Source: Alistipes sp. An66 (GTDB lineage Bacteria; Bacteroidota; Bacteroidia; Bacteroidales; Rikenellaceae). From it: a DNA stretch of 64,000 nucleotides. The DNA is taken from positions 124,001 through 188,000 of the forward strand of contig NZ_NFHT01000004.1 of the NCBI RefSeq assembly GCF_002161445.1, written 5' to 3'. How positions within the stretch are numbered: position 1 is the first letter of the stretch; the number at the start of each line of letters is the position of its first letter. The position numbers and the translations under genes were made by a program. Under the pieces are notes generated by a model. That model saw only the letters and a list, made by a program, of their open reading frames with translations, had not been told where the DNA came from and did no database searches. Shown here piece by piece: positions 52,833 through 61,910 of the stretch.

Positions 52833-53626
52833 ATCGTTCCGATTTTCCAGTTTTCGAGGTTCCGGGCGCTCTCCCAGAACATCCACTCCATCCGGGTGCA
52901 GCGCATGAAAATGTCGGTCATCCGGCGGCGGGTCTCCCCGCCGGCCGCCGCAGCCAGTTCGTCGCAGATCCGTGCGGCGAGCTCCGCCGATGCGGCGAAC
53001 GCCGGGTCGGCATAGGTCGCGATCCACGCCCGGAAGGGATTTTCGTGGAGGGGGACGCTGTGCTTCGCGCCGTTGTCCGGGATTGCGCCGTCGTCCGGGG
53101 TCGCTCCGGCCGCCGCACGGCCGTCGGGGAGCGGGGTGCCGCCGTTGGTTCCGGCGGCAGGGGCGGCGCTGCCTTGCCCCACGGAACCGTTCGCCCGGGC
53201 GAAGATCGCCTCGCCGACCCGCTGGTAGACCACGAAGCAGGGGAGCAGGGCCGCCGCCTCGACCTCCACGGGGGCCGTGGCCTGGGCGTCGAGCAGCGCG
53301 GTGTAGAGCAGGCACGCCGGGCTCATTTCGTCCCGCGTCGGCGCATCGCCCGCGAGGAACTGCGCGTGCAGAGCGCGTTCGACGGCGATGCCGTCCAGCG
53401 CGAAGTGCAGGAACGCTTCCGTATGCTCCCGGCGGGTCAGCCGCGAGGCCACGTGGGCCAGCCTTCGGGCGTAGCCGTCCAGATAGAGGGCATCCTGACG
53501 GATGTAGTGCCGGAACTGTTCGGCGGGAAGCGTCCCGTCGGCCAGCTCCCGCACGAACGGGTGTCCGAGAATCTTCCGGTAGACCGGGAGGGCCGTCTCC
53601 CAGGCCTCGTCGCTCCATCTTTTCAT
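52829..53626 (-). CDS. tenA: TenA-family aminopyrimidine salvage enzyme with extra loop
   Basis: 265 residues. TenA features are the start W-EAW-PVYRKILGHPFVRELADGTLP, QDALYLDGYAR, Cys130 in LLPCFVVY and MEWMFWESA near the end. TenA hydrolyses aminopyrimidine breakdown products of thiamine to HMP. Unusually, residues 146-192 form a Gly/Ala/Pro-rich insertion (for example GTPLPDGRAAAGATPDDG) between two core helices, about 45 residues beyond the usual length of about 220. It probably forms a flexible loop. It lies between the methyltransferase and thiD genes. Confidence 0.88.
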   Translation of the reverse strand: MKRWSDEAWETALPVYRKILGHPFVRELADGTLPAEQFRHYIRQDALYLDGYARRLAHVASRLTRREHTEAFLHFALDGIAVERALHAQFLAGDAPTRDEMSPACLLYTALLDAQATAPVEVEAAALLPCFVVYQRVGEAIFARANGSVGQGSAAPAAGTNGGTPLPDGRAAAGATPDDGAIPDNGAKHSVPLHENPFRAWIATYADPAFAASAELAARICDELAAAAGGETRRRMTDIFMRCTRMEWMFWESARNLENWKIGTI

Positions 53627-53631
53627 GGCTT

Positions 53632-54333
53632 TCAGCGTTTATAGGCCGTTACGGCCACGTAGTCACCCTTTCCATATCCTTCGACGGGCTGCTCCTCCAT
53701 GTCGTTCGACATGAGCGGGTGTGCGGTCAGCGTCTGTGCGAAGGCCAGGTCGCGGAAGCCCGCCGCTTCGAGCAGCCCGATCTTCTCGGCCGTCGTGCGC
53801 CAGGCGGCCACGTCGACGAACTCGATCGGGTAGGGGTTCGGCGGGTAGCACCCTTCGAGCAGCGGGTGGTCCCACGTCCCGACCGCCTTGGCCAGGTTGT
53901 ACAGCAGCCCGTAGGAGCTCTCCTTCGGGACGTCGATCAGGATGATGCGTCCTCCGGCGGGCAGCGCCGCGTAGGCCTTGCGCACGACGCCCGCCAGGTC
54001 GCCGATGTAGCTCGGCGTGCCGTTGAAGAGCAGCGTGTCGTAGTCGCCGTTGCCGAAGTCGGCCTCCTCGGCCGTCGCGATGGTGACGTTCATGCCCCGT
54101 TTGCGGGCGATGGAGGCCATGCCCTCCGAGGGTTCGATGCCTTCGGTGACGGTGATGCCGTATTCGTCGCGCAGGATCTTCTCGAAAAGGCCGCTGCCGC
54201 AGCCCACCGAGAGCACGCGCCCGGCGTCTTGGAGTGTCGAGGCCACCAGATTGACCTCCGAATAGAGTACGTTCCGGTTGTCGAGGAACCACGCATCATA
54301 AGCCGATGCGTATTGATCGAAACCTTTTCCCAT
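53632..54333 (-). CDS. SAM-dependent methyltransferase in thiamine operon
   Basis: 233 residues, class I methyltransferase. Motif I is RVLSVGCGSGLFEKIL, followed by EGIEPSEGM, DYDTLLFNGTPSYIGD and GGRIILIDVPKESSYG. The substrate is unknown. It lies four bases after thiF and five bases before tenA, so it is co-transcribed behind the TPP riboswitch. A link to thiamine precursor salvage is inferred from context only. Confidence 0.8.
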   Translation of the reverse strand: MGKGFDQYASAYDAWFLDNRNVLYSEVNLVASTLQDAGRVLSVGCGSGLFEKILRDEYGITVTEGIEPSEGMASIARKRGMNVTIATAEEADFGNGDYDTLLFNGTPSYIGDLAGVVRKAYAALPAGGRIILIDVPKESSYGLLYNLAKAVGTWDHPLLEGCYPPNPYPIEFVDVAAWRTTAEKIGLLEAAGFRDLAFAQTLTAHPLMSNDMEEQPVEGYGKGDYVAVTAYKR

Positions 54334-54337
54334 CTTG

Positions 54338-55039
54338 TCAGAATTCTATTGTTTCGGTTTGTAATGTTTTCAAATCAATCGTAAAGAGTTTCCCTTCGAG
54401 CGGTTCGCCGAAGCCGGCAATCCATTTGATCGCCTCCGAGGCCTCGATGGCGCCGATGACCCCCGGAACCGTCCCCAGAACCCCCGCCGTGCTGCGCGGA
54501 AGGGCGCACAGCGCCTCGCGGTCGGGGTAGAGTTCCGTGTAGCGGCGCCCCGTGCGTCCGTTGAAGAGGCTCACCTGCCCGTGGAACGCCCCGATCGAGC
54601 CGTAGACCCACGGTCTTCCGACCTCCGCGCACGCCTCGTCGAGCAGGTAGCGCGTCGCGAAGTTGTCGCAGCACTCCACCACCAGGTCGTAGGCGGCGAC
54701 CAGCTCCCGGGCATTCTCCGCGGTCAGCCCTTCGGGGTGGAGGTCGAAGCGCGTCGACGACGAGAGCGCCGCGAGCCGTTCGCGGGCCGCCGCCGGCTTG
54801 GGGCGTCCGATCTGCGATTCGGTGTAGAGCACCTGCCGTTGGAGGTTGCTCTCCGAGACCGTGTCGGGGTCGGCCAGTCCGAGACGCCCCACGCCGGCAC
54901 CCGTGAGGTAGAGCGCCGCCGGGGAGCCGAGGCCCCCGACGCCGACAAGCAGCACCGACGAGGCGGCCAGCCGCCGCTGTCCTTCCGGTCCGATCTCCGG
55001 CAGCATCGTCTGCCGGGCGTAGCGTTCGCGCGGGTCCAT
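54338..55039 (-). CDS. thiF: ThiS adenylyltransferase
   Basis: 233 residues, E1-like enzyme that adenylates the ThiS C-terminus. The nucleotide loop is GVGGLGSPAALYLTGAGVGRLGLAD, followed by the SNLQRQVLY motif with catalytic Arg, CCDNFATRYLLDEAC, and a final GVIGAIEASEAIKWI helix. The paired Cys-x-x-Cys zinc motifs of E. coli ThiF are not seen. The start ATG 55039 shares a base with the thiH stop. Confidence 0.92.
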   Translation of the reverse strand: MDPRERYARQTMLPEIGPEGQRRLAASSVLLVGVGGLGSPAALYLTGAGVGRLGLADPDTVSESNLQRQVLYTESQIGRPKPAAARERLAALSSSTRFDLHPEGLTAENARELVAAYDLVVECCDNFATRYLLDEACAEVGRPWVYGSIGAFHGQVSLFNGRTGRRYTELYPDREALCALPRSTAGVLGTVPGVIGAIEASEAIKWIAGFGEPLEGKLFTIDLKTLQTETIEF

Positions 55040-56148
55040 CAGTCGAAGATCTTGTCCCAGTCCTTCCAGACCACCTCGTAACCTTCGCGGCGGATCGCCG
55101 CCTCGACCTCCGCGGGGGTGCGCTCGTCGCTCACGGCGAACTGTTCGAGCGACTGCGGGTAGACGCGGTAGCCCCCCGGGTCGGTCTTCGACCCGGCGCT
55201 CATCGACGTCACGCCCAGCGTGGCCATGCGGTTGCGGAACTCGGCCCGCTCGCGCGTCGAGTACGAAATGTCGACGTCGTGGTCGAAGATCCGGAAGGCG
55301 AAGGTCACCTGCGCCAGCTCGCGGTCGCTCATCACGACGTTGGGCTGGAAATGACCCTCCGAGGGGCGCATGCGCGGGAAGTTGACGCTGTAACGGGTCT
55401 TCCAGTAGCGGCGGCGCAGGTATTGCAGGTGCAGGGCCATCATCGTGACGTCCGTGCGCCACTCTTCGAGCCCGATCAGCACGCCCATGCCGATCTTGTG
55501 CACCCCGGCCTGCCCCATGCGGTCGAAGCCGTTCACGCGCCACTCGAACTTCGACTTCATGCCCGCCGGGTGGTAGCGGTTGTAGTTCCTGCGGTTGTAG
55601 GTCTCCTGGAAGCAGACCACGCCGTTCAGACCCGCGTGCGTGAGCCGTTCGTACTCCTCGGCCGCCAGGGGCATCACCTCGATGGTGAGGTTGTTGAACC
55701 ACGGGCGGCACGTGTGCAGCGCCTGCTCGATGTAGTCGACGCCCGCGGCCCGCGGGTTCTCGCCCGTCACGAGCAGCAGGTTCTCGAAAGGCCCCAGCTC
55801 GCGGATCGCCCGGCACTCCGCCTCGATCTGCTCCTGGGTGAGGATCACCCGCGGAATGGCGTTGTGGCGGTTGAAGCCGCAGTAGACGCACGAGTTCGTG
55901 CACGAGTTGGTGATGTACATCGGAATGTACATCGAGACGGTCTTTCCGAAACGCTCCTGCGTGTAGCGGCGGCTCAACCGGGCCATCGGTTCCAGATAGG
56001 ACGCCGCGGCCGGCGAGACGAGCGCCATGAAGTCGTCGAGCGTCGGGTGTGCCTTCGCCAGGGCCCGTTCGACGTCGGCCGGCGTCTTCGAGAGGATCCG
56101 CGCGGTGGTCTCCTCCCAGTCGTATTTCGCCAATTCCTCCGAAAACAT
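55039..56148 (-). CDS. thiH: 2-iminoacetate synthase (radical SAM)
   Basis: 369 residues. The CxxxCxxC cluster is at Cys83, Cys87 and Cys90 (NSCTNSCVYCGF), followed by LLVTGENPRAAGVDYIEQA and other ThiH/biotin-synthase-like segments. The enzyme cleaves tyrosine to dehydroglycine for thiazole formation, an anaerobic route that fits a gut anaerobe. It lies between thiG and thiF. Confidence 0.95.
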   Translation of the reverse strand: MFSEELAKYDWEETTARILSKTPADVERALAKAHPTLDDFMALVSPAAASYLEPMARLSRRYTQERFGKTVSMYIPMYITNSCTNSCVYCGFNRHNAIPRVILTQEQIEAECRAIRELGPFENLLLVTGENPRAAGVDYIEQALHTCRPWFNNLTIEVMPLAAEEYERLTHAGLNGVVCFQETYNRRNYNRYHPAGMKSKFEWRVNGFDRMGQAGVHKIGMGVLIGLEEWRTDVTMMALHLQYLRRRYWKTRYSVNFPRMRPSEGHFQPNVVMSDRELAQVTFAFRIFDHDVDISYSTRERAEFRNRMATLGVTSMSAGSKTDPGGYRVYPQSLEQFAVSDERTPAEVEAAIRREGYEVVWKDWDKIFD

Positions 56149-56160
56149 CTCCGTGTGCGT

Positions 56161-56928
56161 TTAGTCGAGGAACGAGGTCAGCGGACTGCTTGCTTCGGCG
56201 TGGCGCGCCGTGGCGCCGAGTCCCGATTCATAGGCTTCGCGGCCCGCCTCGACGGCCCGTGCGAAGGCGTGCGCCATGCGTACCGGATCGCCCGCCACGG
56301 CAATGGCCGTGTTGACCAGCACGGCGTCGGCACCCAGCTCCATGGCCGCTGCGGCGTGCGACGGAGCCCCGAGCCCGGCGTCGACGACGACCGGGACGTT
56401 GCTCTGCTCGATGATGATTTCCAGCAGTTCGCGCGTCACGAGTCCCTTGTTGGTGCCGATCGGCGCCGCAAGCGGCATGACCGTTGCGGCTCCGGCCTCT
56501 TCGAGGCGTTTGCACAGCACCGGGTCCGCCTGGATGTAGGGCAGCACCACGAAGCCCAGCCGCGCCAGCTCCTCCGTGGCGCGAAGCGTCTCGACGGGGT
56601 CCGGAAGCAGGTATTTCGGGTCGGGGTGGATTTCCAGCTTGATGAAGTTCGTGCCGAAGGCCTCGCGGGCAAGCTGCGCCGCCAGCACGGCCTCCTCGGC
56701 ATTGCGCACGCCCGAAGTGTTGGGCAGCAGCTGGATGCCCGGACGGCGGATGTGGCCCAGCAGGTCGTCCTGCGGGTTCTCCATGTCGACCCGTTTCATG
56801 GCCACGGTGACCATCTCGGTCTCCGAGGCGGCAATGGCGCGCGACATCAGCTCGTTGGAGCTGAACTTGCCCGTGCCGACGAACAGACGCGAACGGAACG
56901 TCCGTCCGCCGATTACCAATTCGTTCAT
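56161..56928 (-). CDS. thiG: Thiazole synthase
   Basis: 255 residues with a ThiG-typical start ([20 protein letters not shown]), the Schiff-base Lys segment ([10 protein letters not shown]), [12 protein letters not shown] and [31 protein letters not shown]. It condenses DXP, dehydroglycine and sulfur from ThiS thiocarboxylate. ATG 56928 overlaps the thiE stop by four bases. In many Bacteroides operons thiC follows; here thiH follows directly. Confidence 0.95.
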   Translation of the reverse strand: MNELVIGGRTFRSRLFVGTGKFSSNELMSRAIAASETEMVTVAMKRVDMENPQDDLLGHIRRPGIQLLPNTSGVRNAEEAVLAAQLAREAFGTNFIKLEIHPDPKYLLPDPVETLRATEELARLGFVVLPYIQADPVLCKRLEEAGAATVMPLAAPIGTNKGLVTRELLEIIIEQSNVPVVVDAGLGAPSHAAAAMELGADAVLVNTAIAVAGDPVRMAHAFARAVEAGREAYESGLGATARHAEASSPLTSFLD

Positions 56929-57551
56929 AGTTTGTGATGATTTAGGATATTCATGATTTTGCGGGTCTCCTCCGCCGGGTCTTCGGCGCCGAGGAGCGCG
57001 CCCGAGAGGGCGATGCCTGTGGCTCCGGCGTCGAGGAGCGGCGCGACGTCGGCGGCCGTGATCCCCCCGATGGCCACTACCGGGAGCGTGATCCCCGCCG
57101 TGCGGCACCGCTCGAAGATCCTCCGGTAGCCTTCCAGCCCGAGGATCGGACTCAAATTGCGCTTGGTCGCGGTGAAGCGGTAGGGGCCCAGTCCGATGTA
57201 GCCGGCACCGGACGCCGCCGCGCGCTCGATGTCCTCGAACGTATTGGCCGTGGCTCCGATGATCCTCTCCGCGGGCAGCAGTCGGCGCGCTTCGGCTACG
57301 GGCATGTCGTGCTTGCCCAGATGCACGCCGTCGGCGCCGAGCTCCGCAACGAGATGCACGCGGTCATCCAGGAGGAACGTCGCGCCGAACTCCCGGCACA
57401 GGCGTCCCACCTCGCGCCCCACGCGCAGGAACTCCGCGTCCGGGGCATCCTTCATGCGGAGCTGCACCCAGCGGCAGCCTCCTTCGAGTACGGCGCGCGT
57501 CCCGCTGATCTCGTCGTAACGCTCGTTCCGATGTGTGATGAATTGAAGCAT
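56925..57551 (-). CDS. thiE: Thiamine phosphate synthase
   Basis: 208 residues, TIM barrel. Key ThiE segments are [30 protein letters not shown] (diphosphate and Mg2+ site), [26 protein letters not shown] and a [12 protein letters not shown] phosphate loop. It couples HMP-PP and thiazole phosphate. A shorter ThiE/TenI-like protein is encoded just upstream. Confidence 0.94.
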   Translation of the reverse strand: MLQFITHRNERYDEISGTRAVLEGGCRWVQLRMKDAPDAEFLRVGREVGRLCREFGATFLLDDRVHLVAELGADGVHLGKHDMPVAEARRLLPAERIIGATANTFEDIERAAASGAGYIGLGPYRFTATKRNLSPILGLEGYRRIFERCRTAGITLPVVAIGGITAADVAPLLDAGATGIALSGALLGAEDPAEETRKIMNILNHHKL

Positions 57552-57556
57552 GATGT

Positions 57557-58153
57557 TTATTCCTTTCTGTATTTGTCGATCTCCGCCAGCGTGCGCCGCA
57601 GCCCCTCCGCCGAGGTGTCGCGCCAGATGCAGCCCAGCAGCGCCGCACCCCCGAACCCCCAGGCGCGGACCCGCGGCAGCAGGTCGGGACGCACTCCGCC
57701 CAACGCATACGTCCGCGTGTCGATGACCCCTTGTGCCGCGGCATCATGCAGGTCGGCGTCCGAAAAGGCCGCGCGGTAGCCGCTCTTGGAGATGCTGTCG
57801 AAAATCGGGCTCAAAAAGCGGTAGTCGGTATCGGCGGCGTGTTCCGCCAGCTCTCCGGGCGTGTGGCACGAACGGCTCACCAACCCCCGGAACCCTGCGG
57901 GCGGCATCGGGTTCCGGCCGTTCAGGTGTACGCCTCCGAGCCCGTACTCCGCGGCCAGCGGCAGGCGGTCGTGGAGGCTCAACCGCGGGTAATACGCCTC
58001 CGGCAGCGACTCGATCAGCCGCCGCAGCGGCTCCTCGCCGGCCCCCGGCTTGCGCACGTGGATGCGGTCGATGCCCGCGTCGAGCAGGCGCCGGATCACC
58101 TCCGCCTCGCCGGCCGCAAAGGGCTCGGATGTGATGACGACGATCCGCATCAT
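57557..58153 (-). CDS. TenI/ThiE-like protein
   Basis: 198 residues related to thiamine phosphate synthase and TenI: DRIHVRKPG, LHDRLPLAAEYGLGGVHLNGRN and a final YALGGVRPDLLPRVRAWGFGGAALLG loop. The first is less like ThiE (VRKPG in place of QLR-KD), favouring a TenI-type thiazole tautomerase, but this cannot be proved by reading. The start shown makes an ATGA overlap with the thiS stop; the next codon is also ATG. Confidence 0.75.
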   Translation of the reverse strand: MMRIVVITSEPFAAGEAEVIRRLLDAGIDRIHVRKPGAGEEPLRRLIESLPEAYYPRLSLHDRLPLAAEYGLGGVHLNGRNPMPPAGFRGLVSRSCHTPGELAEHAADTDYRFLSPIFDSISKSGYRAAFSDADLHDAAAQGVIDTRTYALGGVRPDLLPRVRAWGFGGAALLGCIWRDTSAEGLRRTLAEIDKYRKE

Positions 58154-58350
58154 CCCCCGCAGACGGCTCGGATGACGGTGATCTTCATGCCCTCCGCGAC
58201 GGCTGTCGCGGCCCATTCGCTGCGCGGCACCACGCGGTTGTCCACCGCCACGGCGACCCCTTCCGCCGGGATTCCCTCCCGCGCCAGCAGTTCGGCAAGG
58301 CTCGTCGGGACTTCGACCCCGACCGGTTTGCGATTGATGAATACTTCCAT
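58150..58350 (-). CDS. thiS: Sulfur carrier protein ThiS
   Basis: 66 residues, beta-grasp fold with the required Gly-Gly C-terminus (VIRAVCGG). ThiF adenylates this end and it becomes a thiocarboxylate that feeds ThiG. It is the first gene of the operon, 51 bases after the TPP riboswitch aptamer. Confidence 0.94.
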   Translation of the reverse strand: MEVFINRKPVGVEVPTSLAELLAREGIPAEGVAVAVDNRVVPRSEWAATAVAEGMKITVIRAVCGG

Positions 58351-58401
58351 GCGAAATCCGTAATTTACAGAGATGTGCCCGCGAGAAATTACGGTCTATG
58401 A

Positions 58402-58543
58402 ACAAGTCCTTTCGTCGGTGTTGCCCGCATCAAGTTCATAGGGTATGATCTCAGCCTTTTCGTGGGAAGACCCGATCTCCGGATCGTTGTGCGGTCGCCG
58501 TCTTGCGCGTCGGCGGCCTTTCTTCCCGAGGCACCCCTCTTGT
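58402..58543 (-). ncRNA. TPP riboswitch
   Basis: Minus-strand THI-box: P1 ACAAG with CTTGT, GGGGTGCC, then the core GGCTGAGATCATACCC, GAACTTGATGCGGGCAACACC and CGACGAAAGG. The P3 arm is extended to about 70 bases. It should lower thiS operon expression when thiamine pyrophosphate is plentiful. In this position it may sequester the thiS ribosome-binding region or end transcription; no clear terminator is seen before thiS. Confidence 0.93.
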
Positions 58544-58551
58544 GTCGGATG

Positions 58552-58559
58552 CAAATATA
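58552..58559 (-). promoter_or_regulatory. -7 element for the thiamine operon
   Basis: TATATTTG on the minus strand, nine bases before the aptamer start, where the transcript should begin. No matching TTTG at the -33 distance. Confidence 0.5.
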
Positions 58560-58745
58560 GGAAAAAAAAGGTTCCGATGCACCGCTGTCGGGGAAAAACC
58601 GCCTGTCGATCCCGGAATCATCGGTAATCGGGGTTGGAAAATCCGTAATCCGGGTCCTCGGATTGCGCGATCTTCTTCCGATCTTTGTATCGGAGAAACG
58701 GGGCGCCGTCCGCCCCGGGAAACGAATCCCGTAAAACGAAGGAAC

Positions 58746-59765
58746 ATGAAACGAATCATTCTCTTTGTCTCACTTCTAACAGCAATAACCATGAACAGCA
58801 CCCAAGCCCGGGAGACGAACGACCGGACCTTTGCCCCGAGCGAACGGGTCTCGGTCGAGCGCGTGCATTTCCGCACCCGCTTCGGCACGACCCTCGCCGG
58901 CGATCTCTACAAACCGAAAAATGCCGTCGGGAAACTCCCCGCCCTGGCCGTCTGCGGACCCTTCGGGGCCGTCAAGGAGCAGGCTTCGGGACTCTACGCC
59001 CAGACGCTGGCCGAACACGGATTCCTCGCCGTGGCCTTCGACCCTTCGTTCACGGGCGAGAGCAGCGGCGAACCCCGTTACGTGGCCTCACCCGACATCA
59101 ACACCGAGGATTTCTCCGCCGCGGTCGACTTCCTCTCCCTGCGCGATGACGTCGATCCCGGGAGTATCGGCATCCTCGGCATCTGCGGCTGGGGCGGTCT
59201 GGCACTCAACGCCGCGGCCCTCGACACGCGGATCAAGGCCACCGTGGCGGTGACGATGTACGACATGAGCCGCGTGACGGCCCGCGGCTACTTCGATTCG
59301 ATGGATGCCGACGCCCGCTGCGAGTTGCGCCGCCAGCTCAACGCCCAGCGCACCGAGGATGCCCGCACGGGCAGCTATGCCCTGGCCGGCGGGGTGGTGG
59401 ACCCGCTTCCGGAGGATGCCCCGCAGTTCGTCCGGGACTACTACGACTACTACAAGACCCCGCGCGGCTACCATCCCCGTTCGCTGAACTCAAACGGCGG
59501 CTGGAACCGCACGTCGGCCCTCTCGTTCCTCAATACGCCGCTGCTGGCCTACGCCGGCGAGATCCGTTCGGCGGTGCTGGTGATCCACGGCGGGAAGGCC
59601 CACTCGCGCTATTTCAGCGAGGATGCCTTCAAGCTCCTCCGGGGCGACAACAAGGAGCTCATGATCATCCCCGGCGCCAGCCATGTCGATCTCTACGACC
59701 GGACGGATGTCATACCCTTCGACAGGATCGAGTCGTTCTTCCGTGAAAATCTGCGACAGCCATGA
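58746..59765 (+). CDS. Exported alpha/beta hydrolase with Cys nucleophile
   Basis: 339 residues with a signal peptide (MKRIILFVSLLTAITMNSTQA). The alpha/beta-hydrolase elements are KLPALAVCGPFGAVKEQ (oxyanion region), the nucleophile elbow GICGWGG with Cys where most members have Ser (as in dienelactone hydrolases), and His in PGASHVDLYD. It is close to the dienelactone hydrolase-like/YcjY group; the substrate is unknown. ATG 58746 is chosen for the signal peptide. The stop overlaps the acetyltransferase start by four bases. Confidence 0.8.
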   Translation: MKRIILFVSLLTAITMNSTQARETNDRTFAPSERVSVERVHFRTRFGTTLAGDLYKPKNAVGKLPALAVCGPFGAVKEQASGLYAQTLAEHGFLAVAFDPSFTGESSGEPRYVASPDINTEDFSAAVDFLSLRDDVDPGSIGILGICGWGGLALNAAALDTRIKATVAVTMYDMSRVTARGYFDSMDADARCELRRQLNAQRTEDARTGSYALAGGVVDPLPEDAPQFVRDYYDYYKTPRGYHPRSLNSNGGWNRTSALSFLNTPLLAYAGEIRSAVLVIHGGKAHSRYFSEDAFKLLRGDNKELMIIPGASHVDLYDRTDVIPFDRIESFFRENLRQP

Positions 59766-60340
59766 CGCTCGAAGCCTTTCTGGAACACGTGGCCGCACGC
59801 CGGCCGCTCGACACCCCCGAGATCGGGGCCTTCATGAATGAAATGAGCGACCGGGCGCGCCGCATCACCTGCGCGATGAACGGCGCATACCGTTCGCAGG
59901 AGGAGTTGCGCGAACGGATGGGGGAACTGCTCGGACATCCGGTCGACCCGACTTTCCGGCTCTTCCCGCCCTTTTACACCGATTTCGGACGGAACATCCG
60001 CATCGGCCGCAACGTCTTCATCAATGCCGGGTGCCATTTCCAGGACCACGGGGGCGTGACGCTGGGCGACGGTGCGCTGGTCGGCCACAACGTGGTCTTC
60101 GCGACGCTGAACCACGACCTCGATCCCGCACGACGGGCGGCCATGACGCCGGCGCCGATCGTCGTGGGGCGGAACGTCTGGATCGGCTCGAACGCCACGA
60201 TCCTGCAAGGCGTGACGATCGGCGACGGGGCCGTCGTGGCGGCCGGCGCCGTCGTCGTGCGGGATGTCGCGCCGAATACGATCGTCGGGGGCGTCCCGGC
60301 CCGCATGATCCGGCGGATTGAACGCCCGGCGGAGGAGTAA
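59762..60340 (+). CDS. Sugar O-acetyltransferase (left-handed beta-helix)
   Basis: 192 residues. The maltose/galactoside acetyltransferase pattern is clear: helical N-terminal domain, PPFYTDFGRNIRIGRNVFINAGCHFQDHGGVTLGDGALVGHNV, catalytic His in TLNHD, then hexapeptide repeats (PIVVGRNVWIGSNATILQGVTIGDGAVVAAGAVV) and IVGGVPARMI. It acetylates a sugar or related hydroxyl from acetyl-CoA in the cytoplasm. It is coupled to the upstream exported hydrolase. Confidence 0.9.
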   Translation: MTLEAFLEHVAARRPLDTPEIGAFMNEMSDRARRITCAMNGAYRSQEELRERMGELLGHPVDPTFRLFPPFYTDFGRNIRIGRNVFINAGCHFQDHGGVTLGDGALVGHNVVFATLNHDLDPARRAAMTPAPIVVGRNVWIGSNATILQGVTIGDGAVVAAGAVVVRDVAPNTIVGGVPARMIRRIERPAEE

Positions 60341-60378
60341 CCCTCCTCTCCTTCGCCCCGCACGGATGCCGCAGGGTG

Positions 60379-61818
60379 TCAGAATTTGAAGATTTCCGAT
60401 TCCGTGCGGGCCGATTGCATGATTGCGGCGATTTTTTCAACGACCTCCGGATATTGTTCCGCCACGTTGCGGTCTTCGTGCAGGTCCGTACTCAAATCGT
60501 ACAATTCGATCGGGGCATCCGGATTCTTCTTTACGCCCTGTCTTACGCCCTTCCATTTCCCCTGGCGCACGGCCTGCTTGCCGCCCGCCTCGTGGAACTC
60601 CCAGTACAGGTAGTCATGCTCCGGCTGTTGTCCTGCGCCCGTGAGCGTCGGAACGATCGAGATGCCGTCCTGCAACAGCGTGTCGGGAAGCTCCGCGCCG
60701 GCAATCTCCGCAAAGGTCGGCAGCATGTCCCAGAAGGCGCAGACATGCTCGCTCGTGCTTCGGGCCTCGATGCGGCCCGGCGCCCATGCGATCAGCGGCA
60801 GACGGATTCCGCCCTCATACAGATCGCGCTTGACACCCCTGAATGGTCCGCTGCTGTTGAAAAAGTCCGGATCGGCTCCGCCCTCCCGGTGGGGTCCGTT
60901 GTCGCTCGTGAACAGAACCAGCGTATTCTTGTCCAGCCCGAGCTCCTTCAACTCCGCGAACACCTCTCCGACGTATCGGTCCAGCCGGGTGACCATCGCG
61001 GCGAACGTGGCATAAGGTTCCGGTTGGGAGCAATATCCCGCAACCGTGGTCTTCGGCCCGTAGTCTCCGCCCCTGTTGAGATAGGGCTTCTCCCCGAATT
61101 TTCCCCGGTAGGAGCGGATGATTTCGTCGTCGGGAACCAGCAGTTCGGCATGGGGTAGCGTAACGGGCAGGAACAGGAAGAACGGCTTGTCGCGGTTTTC
61201 GCGGATGAAGCGCAGCGCTTCGGTATGGATCAGATCCGGAGCATACGAACCGCAGGCGCCGTCGCGGTTTTTTTCCAGTTCGACCCGTTCGAGGTTGTCC
61301 CACAGATGGGTGGGGTAGTAGCGATGGGATTCGCGCTGGCAGTTGTAGCCGTAAAAACGGTCGAAACCCTGATAGACGGGATCGCCTTCCGATCCGGGAT
61401 ATCCGAGCCCCCACTTGCCGAAAGCCCCCGTGACATAACCCGCCTGCCGGAACATCCGCCCCAACGTACAGGTCCCGGCCGGAAGCGGAGTCTGGCCTTC
61501 GCCCTCCATCTCGCGGTTGCCGCGGATCGGGGTGTGCCCGGTGTGCTGCCCGGTCATCAGGACCGAACGCGACGGCGCGCTGACCGTGCTGCCGGAATAA
61601 TGCTGCGTGAAGAGCATGCCTTCGGCGCGCATGCGGTCGATGTTGGGCGTAAGGATCTTCGTGCTGCCCGTGCAGCCGAGGTCTCCGTATCCGAGGTCGT
61701 CGGCCAGGATGTAGATGACGTTCATGCGATGCATGGGCTCTTCCGCCTGCGGGGCGCATGAGGCGGCGCCGGCGGAGACGACGGCCAGAGCCAGGCCTTT
61801 GTTCAGTGGGCTTTTCAT
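60379..61818 (-). CDS. Serine-type sulfatase lipoprotein
   Basis: 479 residues with a lipoprotein-like signal (Cys21 in GAASCAPQ). The formylglycine motif is Ser80-Ala-Pro-Ser-Arg84 (TVSAPSRSVLMTGQHTGH), so it needs an anaerobic sulfatase-maturing radical SAM enzyme encoded elsewhere. The metal site has ADDLGYGDLGC at 39-49 and SDNGPH later. It is likely periplasmic or surface desulfation of host glycans such as mucin or heparin. It converges with the acetyltransferase gene, 38 bases apart, and is downstream of an AraC regulator gene on the same strand, 92 bases away. Confidence 0.92.
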   Translation of the reverse strand: MKSPLNKGLALAVVSAGAASCAPQAEEPMHRMNVIYILADDLGYGDLGCTGSTKILTPNIDRMRAEGMLFTQHYSGSTVSAPSRSVLMTGQHTGHTPIRGNREMEGEGQTPLPAGTCTLGRMFRQAGYVTGAFGKWGLGYPGSEGDPVYQGFDRFYGYNCQRESHRYYPTHLWDNLERVELEKNRDGACGSYAPDLIHTEALRFIRENRDKPFFLFLPVTLPHAELLVPDDEIIRSYRGKFGEKPYLNRGGDYGPKTTVAGYCSQPEPYATFAAMVTRLDRYVGEVFAELKELGLDKNTLVLFTSDNGPHREGGADPDFFNSSGPFRGVKRDLYEGGIRLPLIAWAPGRIEARSTSEHVCAFWDMLPTFAEIAGAELPDTLLQDGISIVPTLTGAGQQPEHDYLYWEFHEAGGKQAVRQGKWKGVRQGVKKNPDAPIELYDLSTDLHEDRNVAEQYPEVVEKIAAIMQSARTESEIFKF

Positions 61819-61910
61819 GTGGGGGGGTAGTATTTTCGTGTTTGTCGAAGTACCGTTTCCGGATCGGGTCTTGCCGCCGCAGGACTCTGGGTGTCGGCGC
61901 CGTCTGGAAG

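Larger units (their letters stand above)
58351..58745. other. Regulatory gap between thiS and hydrolase gene
   Basis: Contains the TPP riboswitch and thiS promoter on the minus strand. Bases 58,561-58,745 upstream of the hydrolase show no complete promoter match on the plus strand; GATCTTTG near 58,678 is a one-base variant of the -7 motif. Confidence 0.5.
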
